Positions 54,031-64,000 of a DNA stretch of 64,000 nucleotides are shown one piece after another. The notes beneath the pieces are model-generated. The model was given only the letters and a program-made list of their open reading frames with translations, was not told the DNA's origin and searched no databases. The stretch is from Oikopleura dioica (taxonomy: Eukaryota; Chordata; Appendicularia; Copelata; Oikopleuridae). The DNA lies in assembly GCA_907165135.1 (NCBI GenBank), contig OU015566.1, positions 1,304,501 through 1,368,500 of the forward strand. Reading direction: 5' to 3'. Position numbers and translations under genes: made by a program. Numbering within the stretch: position 1 is the stretch's first letter; every line of letters starts with the position of its first letter.

Positions 54031-54274
54031 TGAAAATCCACTGCGAAAGAAACAGCGTAAGATTCTCGGAATCACTTACAATTTTACTGTAACAAAGAAC
54101 TTTTTAATAAAAATACAGCGAGGCAAAAAAAATCTGTCTCATTTCCGTCTGCGATAAATTAACTATACAATGCGGAGAGCGCGCAAATAGTGATAAGCCA
54201 CTTGAAAAAAACTTTTGTCACTTTTTGAGAAAGGTCACGATCAGTTTCTAGCGCTCAAGAATTCAAGAGAAAAA

Positions 54275-54937
54275 AATGGGGGATCATATCGTTTTCCAGG
54301 ACAAATCTAAGTAAGAACGACAACAGGGCATTCTGAGAAGGTTAAACCCAGCTAACACTAATTCTAGAGAAGCTCGACCAACCCTAGATGCTCTCTTTAA
54401 CGACTCGAAGCTCGACGAAATGGCGCAGCTGATCATGCTCCAGCAGCAAAATCCACCAGAAGCTCAAGAAACTCGCGTCGGATTTTTCTACGAAGACACT
54501 TTTGAAGGGTTCGAATTCATCTTTCTCTTTTTCAAGTGACATTTTTTGCTTAGACCAAAGCCGAATTACATCAAACTGGAGCTGAAATTCAACGACGATC
54601 GAACTGAGTTTACTGGCAGCGGGTTTCATTTTGCGAACAACCAAGCTTTTGAAGTCGTAGAAGGAGCAGTTAATAAAAAGACAAAGTATTGGAAATTCAT
54701 TTGCGCGTATGAAAGTGGAAGAAAAAAGGCCACAGGAAGAAAAGAACTTGTTCAGGTAGAGATCAGAATCGACTTCAAATCACCTTTTGGTATGTTTAGT
54801 TCTGGGGCTGGTCGCATGGAAGAGTCTGGTGCGGCGGATACCACGAGCAGGGCCATGAATATCAAGATAAGAAGCTGCAGGCTTACGCGGAACAAGCTTT
54901 TATTTTCCCTGAACATGAATCTTTCGAATTTCATTGA
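54275..54937 (+). CDS. Conserved-looking intracellular protein, unknown
   Basis: MGDHIVFQDKSKEARPTLDA starts 25 bases after a TTTCTAG acceptor and 245 bp after the previous stop, which would suit a downstream operon cistron receiving a spliced leader. Four exons join in frame, the last through a 100-nt intron (GTAGAGATC to CGAGCAG), giving LVQGHEYQDKKLQAYAEQ and an end SFEFH. The middle (PNYIKLELKFNDDRTEFTG, WKFICAYESGRKKATGRKEL) looks like a small beta-rich domain. An AATAAA overlaps the stop. I do not recognise the family. Confidence 0.6.
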
Positions 54938-55585
54938 ATAAAGTCAAAACCAAAAGAAAGAAAATCTTTATTTTTTTTAGTTCTAGAAAAGAAAATGTCG
55001 ATTCCACGGTTAGCAGTTATTTTTTACTTTTTAAATTGTTGTTTGTGCGTATTGTTTTGAACAGTTGAGGAAGCTTGAAGATGCAGAATTGAGAGAGAAA
55101 GAGTTCAGGAATAATTTATAAACAAGCCTAATAATAATCATTATCTTTCAAAATAACTAAGTCCAGCCCGAAACGAGTCTGTTTTGCCGTTCCACCATGA
55201 ATCTTGAAAGCTCATTTCCCTGCATTGTCGATAATCTGCAGTAAGTGTCGTTTTCTTTTGCTTTTTGTAGCTTTGGGAGCGAGATCCAGTCTCCGGCCCA
55301 GTTCCTTGTTTTTAAGTTCTTTCAATTGTTCAATAAAATTTCAAATCTGAGCTGGACGAACAGTGCAGAAAACCTGAGTCAAATTTTGAAAAAGCTTAGA
55401 TGAAAAACCGCAGAGCGGCTTTTTTAAAAACGAAGCCGCGAATATATTTCTATTTCAAAATTTGATATAGGAGCTTTGCGGCTTCGTTAAAAAAAAGCCG
55501 CTACGCGGCTTTTCATTCAAGATCTGTGAGAACCTGACTCAGGTCTTTTACACAGGTTGCCTAGTCCAGTTTACAATTCTTTAAT
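54938..55585. other. Convergent 3' region containing a MITE
   Basis: This gap between two convergent genes is mostly A/T-rich. It ends with the family-1 MITE at 55352-55569. No gene seen. Confidence 0.4.
55352..55569. mobile_element. Family-1 MITE next to the sulfotransferase stop
   Basis: CTGGACGAACAGTGCAG and CACAGGTTGCCTAGTCCAG end the element. GAAAACCTGAGTC, ACCTGACTCAGG and a GCCGCTACGCGGC core are present. It lies 17 bp from the stop codon of the neighbouring gene. Confidence 0.7.
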
Positions 55586-57500
55586 TTATAAGCTCGCAAT
55601 TTTTGCAAAATTGAAAAGCGCTTTCCTGAAGGGTCGGAAGCCATCTTGGCAGGCATCTGCAAGCTGCTCAGATTGATACTTTATCACATCAGCTCGACGT
55701 TGCACGATGTCTAGCCCTATCTCGTCTATTCTCGCCCAGAAGGTTCTGTTGAAATGCTCGTACAGCATAAAATCGGGATAGTTGATCACGCGCACCAATT
55801 CCTCGTGATACTCCTTCGCCTCTTGGCTGTGTTTTCTTCCGCTATTCATCGGCAAGTAGGCGAGCTCGGACGGCGGCCAGTTGAGCTCAAATGACAGAAG
55901 AGCCAGACCAAGATCGAAATATTCCATGATCAGGATTAGGTCAAAATGCCCGTGGATTTTCTCTTTACGAGGATCTTTTTCTTCTCTTCCTTGATTTCAA
56001 TTCGGAAAAGATCCCCCTTCCTATGTAAGCTTTGACAACGTCTCTATCCAAGTTCATCGTCGCCACTTCTGGTCCAAAGAAGCTCCACAGCTGAGGCCTC
56101 AGAAAGTGCCTTTTCCACATGGAAGGGTCCTGCAAGAGCATGGATTTTTTGTAGAAATCAACTGGGTCTGATAAAAGCTCGTAAAGAAAAGAAATGCGTT
56201 CTTTTTTTTTATTCTCCTTTTTGAAAAGCGAAGCGAAGATAGTACGAACTTGCTTTCATAGCGGATGAGTTATTTTAGAGTCTAAAATTTATACAGTCTC
56301 AGGAGGTTTAAAGAAAAGATAGAGAAGGCAATCTTTTTCGATTAAGGACACCCCTCTCCTCCCCCAGGAAAAAGCTGACGAGAGGGGGTCGTTAAAATGA
56401 GGTTTGACACAGGTTGTCATGTCCACATAAGTAAATTAGTACTATTGTTAGTAAAGAATTTCTCCGCTTTCCTTATCCCCCATGTTTGGTTTGAAGTAGT
56501 ACTTCCACGTGCTGGTCATGTGAGTGGAAGGGTGTCTCAAAATCGAGATCTTCTTTGCCGTTGGAAGATACTCGTCCGCGAATGTGAAATTGTACGTCAT
56601 ATGATTAGCGACGAAATCATATTGTTTTGACTTCTTCTGCCAGCCAATAATTCCAAGTCCGTCAGGATTCAATGGCTCAGCTAAATCCGCCTCCCCGCGA
56701 GGAAACAAATGCGCTAAAGATGCAATCAGCCCATGCCGAATCAAGTCGTATATCAATTCTCGTCTCTTTAAATTCAAGCACTTACATCCTTTATTTTGAC
56801 TTGTCAAAAGCATCGACTTATTGTGAGTGTAGCAGTAGCGGGAGAATATTGTTGCGAGCGTCGAACTGCCAGTTTTGTATGTTTTCAGGAAAAATACACT
56901 GTCGGCTTTTTCGGTGGTCAACTTCTTTAAGGGGGTAGAACTAGATTTTTCGAAAGTGAGTTATTTTCTGGGGCCACTTTAAATATTATTTACTTAAAAT
57001 AAAACCTGTTTTTACTTATGATAACGAAATTTCCTCAAAGATGTTGCTAGAAAAAGAGTTGAAATGTCTTAAAATGAAATTGGACATTCTTGGCTTATCA
57101 CGTGTCTCGAGATATTCGAGGTCTAAAATTGGGGGTCTGGCAATTTGGGTAGAAAGTTAGGATTTGAAATAAAATATTTGATCCTGACTCAGGTTTTCTA
57201 CACAGGTTGTCGAGCCTTCAATAAAGGATGTTTTTGTACTGGGGGTAATTATTGAATTAATTATAAAGTTCACTAAAACCACTTTCCTGGTTGGCTCGAC
57301 GAACTTTTTTGCGGCAATCTTTTCGAAGGAGCCTTTGCACGAGGAAATTCGTCGGTGATCCATTGAAAGTCGAGCGACAGCACTTCGTATTCTCTTATGT
57401 ACAACAAGAGCGATAAAAAGATGCAACAGGCCCAGGGAAGATATTTGTGGAAAAACTCCCACCTCCCCATCACTGAAATTTGACGATCTTTCAATTGCAT
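55586..57500 (-). CDS. Galactose-3-O-sulfotransferase-like enzyme
   Basis: This type II Golgi enzyme should add sulfate to galactose of glycolipids or glycans using PAPS. MQLKDRQISVMGRWEFFHKY with LPWACCIFLSLLLYI gives a signal anchor. The PAPS 5' site is SVFFLKTYKTGSSTL and the 3' site is KISILRHPSTHMTSTWKYY. FDLILIMEYFDLGLALLSFE and LYEHFNRTFWARID are typical of GAL3ST1-4 C-terminal halves. Two intron junctions, after NMGDKESGEIL and after WSFFGPEVATMNLD, lack an obvious GT donor and may use non-canonical sites or reflect damage. The first intron carries an old dispersed repeat and a family-1 MITE end. Acceptor specificity cannot be told. Confidence 0.8.
56930..57220. repeat. Dispersed repeat with a family-1 MITE end in an intron
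   Basis: 56930-57150 shares ordered blocks with 16226-16430. It is followed by ATCCTGACTCAGGTTTTCTA (57180) and CACAGGTTGTCGAGCC, a family-1 terminus with no visible partner. Both lie in the first intron of the GAL3ST-like gene. Confidence 0.5.
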
Positions 57501-57736
57501 TTTAAATTTAATTTCTAGTTGCAATTTTCTACCGCAACTATTGCCCGAGGCAATATCGCTGTACGTTTTGTTTGGGACCAAAATAGCAGCCAAAATCAGT
57601 ATTGTTCCTTGAATAGGAATAAAGATCGAATAACTTTAAAGAAAACAAATTACATATTATAGAATATTAAAGAATAATTGAAGTGGGAATGCTCCGAAGC
57701 CGATTCGCGGCTAAATTAAAAAAAAAGCCGTTCGAT

Positions 57737-58720
57737 TTATTCATCTTTGTTCAGTGATTTCTTTGAGAAAGGGCAGCTTTTCAGGAAAGGGATGAAAGAT
57801 GGAGTCCTTTTCATGTATTCTTCGTAAGTTGGTCCGATTTCAGAGACCAAATCCGGCTCTTCCAAAAATTTGATCGCGAACTGAAACTCGACTGAAAATC
57901 ATTCATAAAAAAATTTTCAAACCAAAATGTAAGAAGCAATAAAAGCAGCGATGAAGACCCTTCCAGCGGTAAATTCAACGATCGAAAAGAGCATCATGAA
58001 GAAACCAGTCATAATCGGGTGCCGAACGAGTCGATAATGCAAAATCGTCACAAATCCATCAGGCACAAATTTGAGGAGATTCCCCATTCCAAGTCCTTGT
58101 CGGAGGCCGAAAAGCTCGAAATGGTCGATCGCAAATGTAGAACTGACAAGCCATAAAACGCCAATTACGTATCCTCCGATCATGAAATTTTTCAGCATTT
58201 CTGGAGGCTCGAAAAGAACAACAGGCATTGATTGCCAATTTTTCAGAGCCTGGTGGAGAAAGAAACCGGATTGGAAGCAGTAGATCGGTCTTTCAAGCTC
58301 CTAAAAGGGATAATGATCAAGAAATATGGTCAAAAATCGCACCTTGGGCAAGTTCAGAATCTGCTTGAAACCTGGTCTGGCAAAAAGAGAGTGGAAAAAC
58401 GCCCATAAGCCGAAGAAAAGAGCGTTGTTCATCATTTTGTCGCCTGTTTGACCAAAATTTGTTGATTCGTCATCTTAATTTTTTTTTCGAAGTTATGGCC
58501 TAACTTATCGATTAGAGGTAGTTACCGATTGAATAAGGGAAGATTACAGAAAGAGCCGGAGAGAATTTTTGAGCATTGATGAGGAAAAACGTGAAGGCAA
58601 ATATTGACCACAGGCCGTAAATATATCCAGCCAAAGCGACTTAAATTTTTATCAGTTGAGTTAAACATTTGAAGGGAAAAGCAGTTATTTATTACCTGGA
58701 ATACTGATTAGTCGAATCAT
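57737..58720 (-). CDS. MddA/nurim-like membrane methyltransferase of the ICMT fold
   Basis: The protein is an integral membrane protein. STFAIDHFELFGLRQGL, LHYRLVRHPIMTGFFMMLF and FLEEPDLVSEIGPTYEEY correspond to the conserved regions of bacterial methanethiol S-methyltransferases (MddA) and animal nurim, and more distantly of isoprenylcysteine methyltransferase. In this fold the RHP motif and following EE bind S-adenosylmethionine. The start MIRLISIPVALAGYIYG opens the first membrane segment and several more follow. Introns are 42-83 nt. The intron after SYIL lacks proper ends (TTGGTTTGAAAA to TTTTCAGTC): keeping frame needs a GT-CA or TT-AG boundary. I favour a small-thiol or lipid methyltransferase, but nurim has no proven enzyme activity. 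Confidence 0.7.
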
Positions 58721-59204
58721 TCAATCAGTCTTCTGTAATTTTATTTTAGTCAGTTGTCACTTCTCTTGCCTGTGTAAATAATGGTGACTGAATAAGCACA
58801 AAGGTCGAGGGGAGTGTCAGGCTCTAGAAATACCTTAAGGGGTGGTGGTCAAAAATGAGACTTTTTTTGACAAAATTAGTGGGCGACATGGTCTGAAAAA
58901 AAATTTCCACGGAAAATTGTCGAAATTTATCGTCAAAGTGGAGCTGAAATCGCGTTTTTCGAAAATTTTGAGAATTTTTTTCGATTTTTGCTCCTTTTTG
59001 GCCAATTTTCGGGGCTTTCCTCCAATTTTCATTCATCTTTGTACGGATACACAATCACAATAACCAATTATTCCGACGTATCACTTTAATTCTTCCTCTT
59101 TACGAAGAACTCGCTCAAAATAATGCGCAAATAGTCAATCATGTGAATCGATCCATAGAATGAAAGTGCCTAAAAAGTGCTTCAAATGAAAATTGTGATC
59201 AGAA
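58721..59204. promoter_or_regulatory. Divergent intergenic region
   Basis: 480 bp between the methyltransferase gene (minus) and the thrombospondin-repeat gene (plus). It has runs of AAAAATT and no recognised element. Confidence 0.3.
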
Positions 59205-61442
59205 ATGATCTGGTTGATATTTCTTCTTTTCAGAGAATTTTCACTCGCTGGTCAAAATGGAGTCGATCCTGCTGCAGGCTTCAGATTTAAAAAGTTAAAC
59301 GACACGGTTCTCAAATGTCCAAAAGAAGCGACAAATGTGGAACCGTTTTTGTACGAAGGATACGACTACGCTTTCGTTGAAGGAGTCGATATCGCGCCAT
59401 ACAACATTCCAACATTTGATCGGCAGTGGAGAAAAGGACTTACTTGCTATTATGCGTCGAGCTTTCTGACAACTAATCAGTGAGTTTTTTGCATAAATAA
59501 ATTATATAAATAAATTCTTAAGACATCACAAAGCAGTTTGCGAAGAAGAAAAAAGCTTGGAAATAATCAATTATCGAGATCTCGATACAGACAGGGCTCA
59601 AATCAATTAGTAAAAGCCTGAGTCAGGTTTTGAACACAGGTTTTAACACAGGTTTCAACACAGGTTTTGAACACAGGTTTTGAACACAGGTTGTCAACAC
59701 AGGTTTTCAACACAGGTTTTAAAACAGGTTTTCAAAACAAGTTTAAACACAGGTTTTCGACACAGGTTTCAACAAAAGTTTTCAAAACAGGTTTCAATAC
59801 AGTTTTCAACACAGGTTTTGAACACAGGTTTTCAGCTAAGGTTTCAACACAGGTTTCAACACAGGTATCAACACAGGATTTCAACACAGTTCTATGAAAC
59901 AACTTCGTTTGCGATCGTTTTTTGAGCCCTTTTAGCCGGAGCTGTTCTTTGGCAAGTTCGAAATTCGATGGATTTAGCCGCCGACGACAGCAATATTTTT
60001 TTGGTACATGAATAAAAACAATCAGTTGCGGTACGCAGAAAATGGGGAGCGAGAAAAGGTCCCGAATTTTCTAACAAAAGCGATTTCGATCTGCAAATTG
60101 AACATGGCGAAACCGTTTTGGACGGAATGGCATTGGAGTAATGATGAACGGGGTATCTGCCCACCATGTGCGGAAAAACCTTATGACGGTGCAGGAATGG
60201 TTTTCGGCGAAATAAGAAAGAATTCAAGAAGAAAAATCGAAAACCTCATTTTCAGGAAATAGAAAAAACATGCTTTATAGATACAAAGTACGGACCTGTT
60301 CTCAACCAGGCGCTTGTATAGGCCTTGGTGAGAAAAAACACGAGTGCAATTATATTCCTATGTGCCGTAAGTAATTATAAACAATATTATTACTAATTTC
60401 TTGCCTTATTTTCAGCTCAACATAAGCCCTGGGAAGAATGGACTCAATGCAGTCCAAGCAAATTCGAAATTTCACAAAACGCCACTGCTCCTGCTACTTG
60501 GACGAGAACGAGAGTCAGACCGTGCAAAAAATGTAAGTTATTTTTTTTGAGAGAATTTTCCATGCTCAAATTGAACCATAGATTGCGACAATGGAAGACG
60601 ACAATTTGGAAAACTCCCAATTTACGAATTTGAACATCCAAATATCACGAAATTGACAGATATTGAAAACTGCACCGCAGGTTTGAAAAAAACTTTGACA
60701 AAAATATGGAGCAAAATTATGAAAAAAAAACAGGTTTTTCGGTCAAACAGACTGCAAGTTCAAACGAACATCGTGTTTTTTTATTGAAATGAGTAAGTAA
60801 CACGACAGATTAGCGTTACTGAATTATAAATTTGTTGCGAACTATCCGCTTAATATAATATGAATCTTCGAATGAAGTTCCATTCCCTCTCGATTGGAAA
60901 AAAGGCCGATGAAAAGAGCTTACACTCTGAATATCGAGGACAAGTTCACCGTAAGTTTATCGTTTTTTTTTAATTTTTTTTTAAATTTTTCTAGTACAAT
61001 GAAGAGCTAGAATTGGAGCGACTTTTCAATCAATACGAAGATTTTGGGAAACAAGAGATTCCGAGAATTGAATTGAGGGGAGAAAAAGAACACGATGCAA
61101 AAAGTGAAAATGGATTAAAACTGCTTATTATTTATAATCATTTGGGCAAGTTCCATCCATTCAAGAGCGGATATTTACTTAGTTGTCGGACTCGTTTTTG
61201 TGCTAATATTATTGCTTTTCATCATGATGATCTTGACGAATGCAGTAGTGGAATTGTTAGTTTTTCATCAAAAATACTGCATTATTCAACATATTCAGCT
61301 ACAAAGGACTTCAATCGACCAAAAACAAGGAGGAAAACCAGCGACTTTTAAAATCACCAACTATCTCTCTTCGAGAAATGTAAATAAAGACTTATATGAT
61401 GAATTAAAATTTATTGAGCAAAAAAAAAAAAAATTCAAATAA
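59205..61442 (+). CDS. Membrane protein with thrombospondin type 1 repeats
   Basis: MIWLIFLLFREFSLAGQNG is a signal peptide. An N-terminal region with LKCPKEATNVEPFLYEGYDY and GLTCYYASSF follows. Two thrombospondin type 1 repeats are seen: FWTEWHWSNDERGICPPC to RYKVRTCSQPGAC with CNYIPMC, and KPWEEWTQCSPSKF to TRTRVRPCKK with CDNGRRQF. A later part reads FNQYEDFGKQEIPRIELRG, then a membrane segment (VGLVFVLILLLFIMMILTNA) and a basic tail ending KKKKFK. Such repeats bind glycosaminoglycans or other matrix proteins. The exon before the first repeat and one donor (GACG|GTGCAGG chosen to keep cysteines in frame) are provisional. Intron 2 contains the CACAGGTTT array. Confidence 0.65.
59605..59890. 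repeat. CACAGGTTTTCAA-type tandem array derived from a MITE end
   Basis: Starting from CCTGAGTCAGGTTTTGAACA, units of AACACAGGTTTTCAA or AACACAGGTTTC repeat about 17 times with small changes. The first unit matches the family-1 terminus, so the array seems to be an expansion of it. It lies in an intron of the thrombospondin-repeat gene. Confidence 0.8.
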
Positions 61443-61718
61443 TTTCCAAAAACACTTATTCAGAAAAAATGCATGCAAAGCTCTTTTGTGTGAGGGGTCA
61501 TCTGCCATGCTGATTCATTGTTTCTATCACCCCCTTTCATCCAATATATTTGCGCGTCTGAACACAATTCCCTCTTTTTTTTCTGCCTTTTCAACAGTCT
61601 CAAAGGTCACAGAGATTTGCTCCTCGTCAAAAGTTTGTGAATATAATTTGAGTCGGCGCCGTTTGTGATTGTCGGGGAAATTATCAAGTTTCAAAATTTG
61701 TAAAGAGAGAAGAGGAAA

Positions 61719-63051
61719 ATGGGGTTTTTGAACAAACTGTTGAGAAAAAAGACGCAAGAGGAAAAAGACGCGCTCAAGGTAAGATACAGTCTCCCAAGCA
61801 GGGCTGGATATTTTGAAATCAGCAAAAATTTCAAATCAATTTTTGTGTGAAATCTCATTTCTATCTCAAAATTTTGCACCATCTCAACAAATCTCAAATT
61901 TCAATATTATTGCAACTCCCTCGTCATAATTTTTCCATTCTTGAGATTGCTGAGATCTCGAGATCTCAAATCTCAAAATTTTGCAAACAGCGCAAGGGCC
62001 GCGGACAAACGTCGCGGGCTTAGAGCAAGACTTGTGATTGGTTCAGATGGACCTGAAATGCTTGAGATCTCAGAATTTCAAATTTCATTTCATTGCAACG
62101 CGCGTATCCAACTCGCGCCTTTTTTTGAGATAATTGAGATCTCAGCATTTCAAATATCATAATATTGCAAAATCGAAAATTGAGATCTCAGACAGAAAAT
62201 TTTCTGAGATTGCATTTTTGAAATGGATGAGATGATGATTCATGTTTTTTTTCGGGGTTTGAGATTTTTCTTGATTTCAAAATATCCAGCCCTGCTCCCA
62301 AGGGGATTAGCAAGTTTTGATCTTTTTGCCGATTTAAGGACTCCTCTTGAAGATTTGTCTGGTAGACAAAGTGTCTAACAGACTTTTGCCTTATTTGTCT
62401 TGAAATTTGATTGACTATTTTTTCTCCGAAAACTTGGTTTTGAAGTTTTAACGAGCCCATTATTCAAGCCCGCGGAATATCCACCGATCGGAACAAACTG
62501 GAGCAACTGGAAAATCTGGGTTGAAACGAGCGACGAAAATGCTGTTGAAATGACACCGGATTTCTACACTCGCCTTGGCCGCTCTGGAATCAAAATCGAC
62601 GACGAAAAGTATTACACAGTCGACGAAATTCTCAACCTTCGATTTGGTAATCAAGCGATGAGTGTTCAGCGGGAAAAGAAAGCGTTTGCGATTGCGGCTC
62701 TTTTTTCGATTGGTATGTTTTTTTCTCCCTTTTCCAAAGAATAATCGACGAAATCGTAGTCGTTGCTGACAAAACACACGAAATTCTTCACATCGGAAAA
62801 GATCAACGAAACAGGTTCTGGCATCCAAGAGACAAAAAAGCGCGAAGAGTCCAGTGGATCAAGTCGAACGGCGAGGAATTCGACCTTCAAGAGGCGCTCT
62901 GTAATTTTTTCGCCGAGCAAAATAACAATCTGGGTAAGCTTTTTCCTCGAATTACTCAATTTTCATCAATTTAGGAGCGGAAGATGCAAAACTCTTCTCG
63001 TACGAAGAAAACGAGTTCATTGTGCGAATTCTCGGCGAAACTGTTTATTGA
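61719..63051 (+). CDS. Cytosolic-type protein of unknown function
   Basis: MGFLNKLLRKKTQEEKDALK is a short exon with an N-terminal MG (possible N-myristoylation, inferred). After a 692-nt intron holding a hAT-type MITE, the next exon encodes YPPIGTNWSNWKIWVETSDE, FYTRLGRSGIKIDDEKYYTV and FAIAALFSI. A 46-nt intron (GTATG to TCGTAG) joins VVADKTHEILHIGKDQ, and the end is FIVRILGETVY. No family recognised; no signal peptide or membrane segment. Confidence 0.6.
61791..62302. mobile_element. hAT-type MITE with perfect 8-bp duplication
   Basis: 61799-62294 begins CAGGGCTGGATATTTTGAAA and ends with the perfect complement over 23 bp. CTCCCAAG flanks both sides (61791-61798, 62295-62302). The interior is rich in GAGATCTCA and TCTCAAATC units. 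It lies in intron 1 of the unknown gene. Confidence 0.93.
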
Positions 63052-63088
63052 TACTGAAAATTTTGGATGAATAAATTTAGTAGAATTC

Positions 63089-64000
63089 TTATTTATCAAC
63101 AGTCGATTCAAAATAATTCAAATCTGTTTCTCGAGCTTGATTATTTGAAAAAACAGTTTTCTTTCTGAGTTTTTCGTAGACGAATGTTTCTCTTTTTCTC
63201 CAAGGTCGCCAAACTCCGTCGATTGGGAGTGCAGCAGGGTCGGATGCTTCTTGTTGGGGCTTGACTTGCTCGTCCTGAATTTTTAGGAAGCAAAACTTTC
63301 AATAAATCTTACGTAGTAATCAGCTAATTTGAGAAGAAACTTGTCGACCAACTCTGGATACGAATCCGAAACATCATTCCTTTCTCCTTCGTCCTCCGTG
63401 ATCGCGTAGAGCCTCACCAGTTTATCTTCTTCTACATCTTCGAGCGCAACTTTGTCCGGTTCATATTTCAAATTCTTTTTTTGCGAAAAAGAGCAGCCCC
63501 AGTGACAAGGGCGGCCGGTAATCAGCTTCCAATTTTCTGAACGGATGGCGGCTTTGACGGTCACGTCGAAAGTCCTGTTCGACAGGACTTGAAATTCCCG
63601 GCTGTCGAGTTCGCGCTTTGCCCTTTTGAGCGGATCCATGAAGTTGAGGAGGTGGGAGCGTTTTGGAACGGGTCGTAAATGGAAGAGATCTTGAGCAACG
63701 CCATCGAGAGGCAGCGTTTCAGGAGGAACTTCGCAGCCAGCAGATCGAAGGAGAGTCGGAAGCCAATCGGTCACGTGCATGACGTAAGGAAAGGACTTTC
63801 CCTTGAGACTTTCTGGCAGCTTGGGCGAGTGAACAAAAGCTCGACTTCTGATTCCCCCTTCGAAGATATTCCCCTTTTTTCCTCTCAAGGGCCAGTTTGA
63901 AGCTCCTTCTCTTGTTTGACCGCCATTGTCAGAAGTGATGATCAAAAGTGTATCTTTCCAAAATCCCTTTTCCTTCAGCGCTTTCACGATTTCCCCGATA
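63089..64000 (-). CDS. Arylsulfatase B-like sulfatase, C-terminal part
   Basis: The gene enters from beyond the right edge; its catalytic Cys signature is outside. LLIITSDNGGQTREG, NWPLRGKKGNIFEGGIRSRA and YVMHVTDWLPTLLRSAGC are the classical ARSB-type C-terminal half, with a metal-binding Asp-Asn pair. The tail has ENWKLITGRPCHWGC and LVRLYAITEDEGERNDVSD. A 39-nt intron (from about 63314) joins LADYY to DEQVKPQQEASDPAALPIDG and the end ETDLNYFESTVDK. It is a paralogue of the gene at 15.2-18 kb, with a longer tail. Confidence 0.88.

Overview
The window looks like nuclear DNA of a compact-genome animal, most likely an appendicularian tunicate of the Oikopleura type. That assignment is an inference. 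It rests on very high gene density, introns mostly of 40-50 nt, several apparently non-canonical introns (GA-AG, GC-AG), genes only tens to hundreds of bases apart, and clearly metazoan secreted modules (C-type lectin, kringle, trypsin, CUB, thrombospondin type 1, Ly6-like). All exon boundaries were placed by eye, so start exons and some junctions are provisional.

Layout. 0-6.4 kb: the 5' part of a multi-C-type-lectin protein (minus), an EGF/PAN-like membrane protein (plus), and a carbohydrate sulfotransferase (minus). 6.8-14.7 kb: a four-pass, Cys-rich membrane protein gene (minus) whose third exon is split by a 5.3 kb hAT transposon, which carries a transposase, a RING/C2H2 passenger ORF and a 108-bp tandem array. 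15-18 kb: an arylsulfatase B-like gene. 18-24 kb: a REXO-like exonuclease-fold protein (minus) and NOP2/NSUN1 (plus). 24-31 kb: a tail-anchored protein, choline-phosphate cytidylyltransferase, and several membrane or secreted proteins. 31.7-34.9 kb: a secreted C-type lectin-kringle-trypsin protease. 35-45 kb: gene-poor and repeat-rich, with a CUB protein spread over 3 kb. 45-52 kb: a Cu/Zn superoxide dismutase plus upstream Cys-rich exons, separated by a 4.95 kb LTR element that has no visible reverse transcriptase. 52-64 kb: a Thr-rich secreted protein, an unknown protein, a galactose-3-O-sulfotransferase-like gene, an MddA/nurim-like methyltransferase, a thrombospondin-repeat membrane protein, an unknown protein and a second arylsulfatase cut by the window end.

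Functional theme. Two sulfotransferases and two arylsulfatase B-like enzymes occur with many secreted adhesive modules. This suits a tissue that makes and remodels sulfated extracellular matrix, but the genes are not one operon and co-function is only suggested.

The most striking signal is the set of small inverted-repeat elements. Several sit exactly on splice sites, and their target-site duplications copy the 5' splice site (REXO-like gene), the 3' splice site (NOP2) or the polypyrimidine tract (EGF/PAN gene). In each case, removing the element plus one duplication leaves an intron of 41-48 nt. A different family carries GT near its left end and AG near its right end, and at 39.5 kb it reads as an in-frame intron. 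Recent insertions also appear to break, or be spliced out of, coding exons of four genes.
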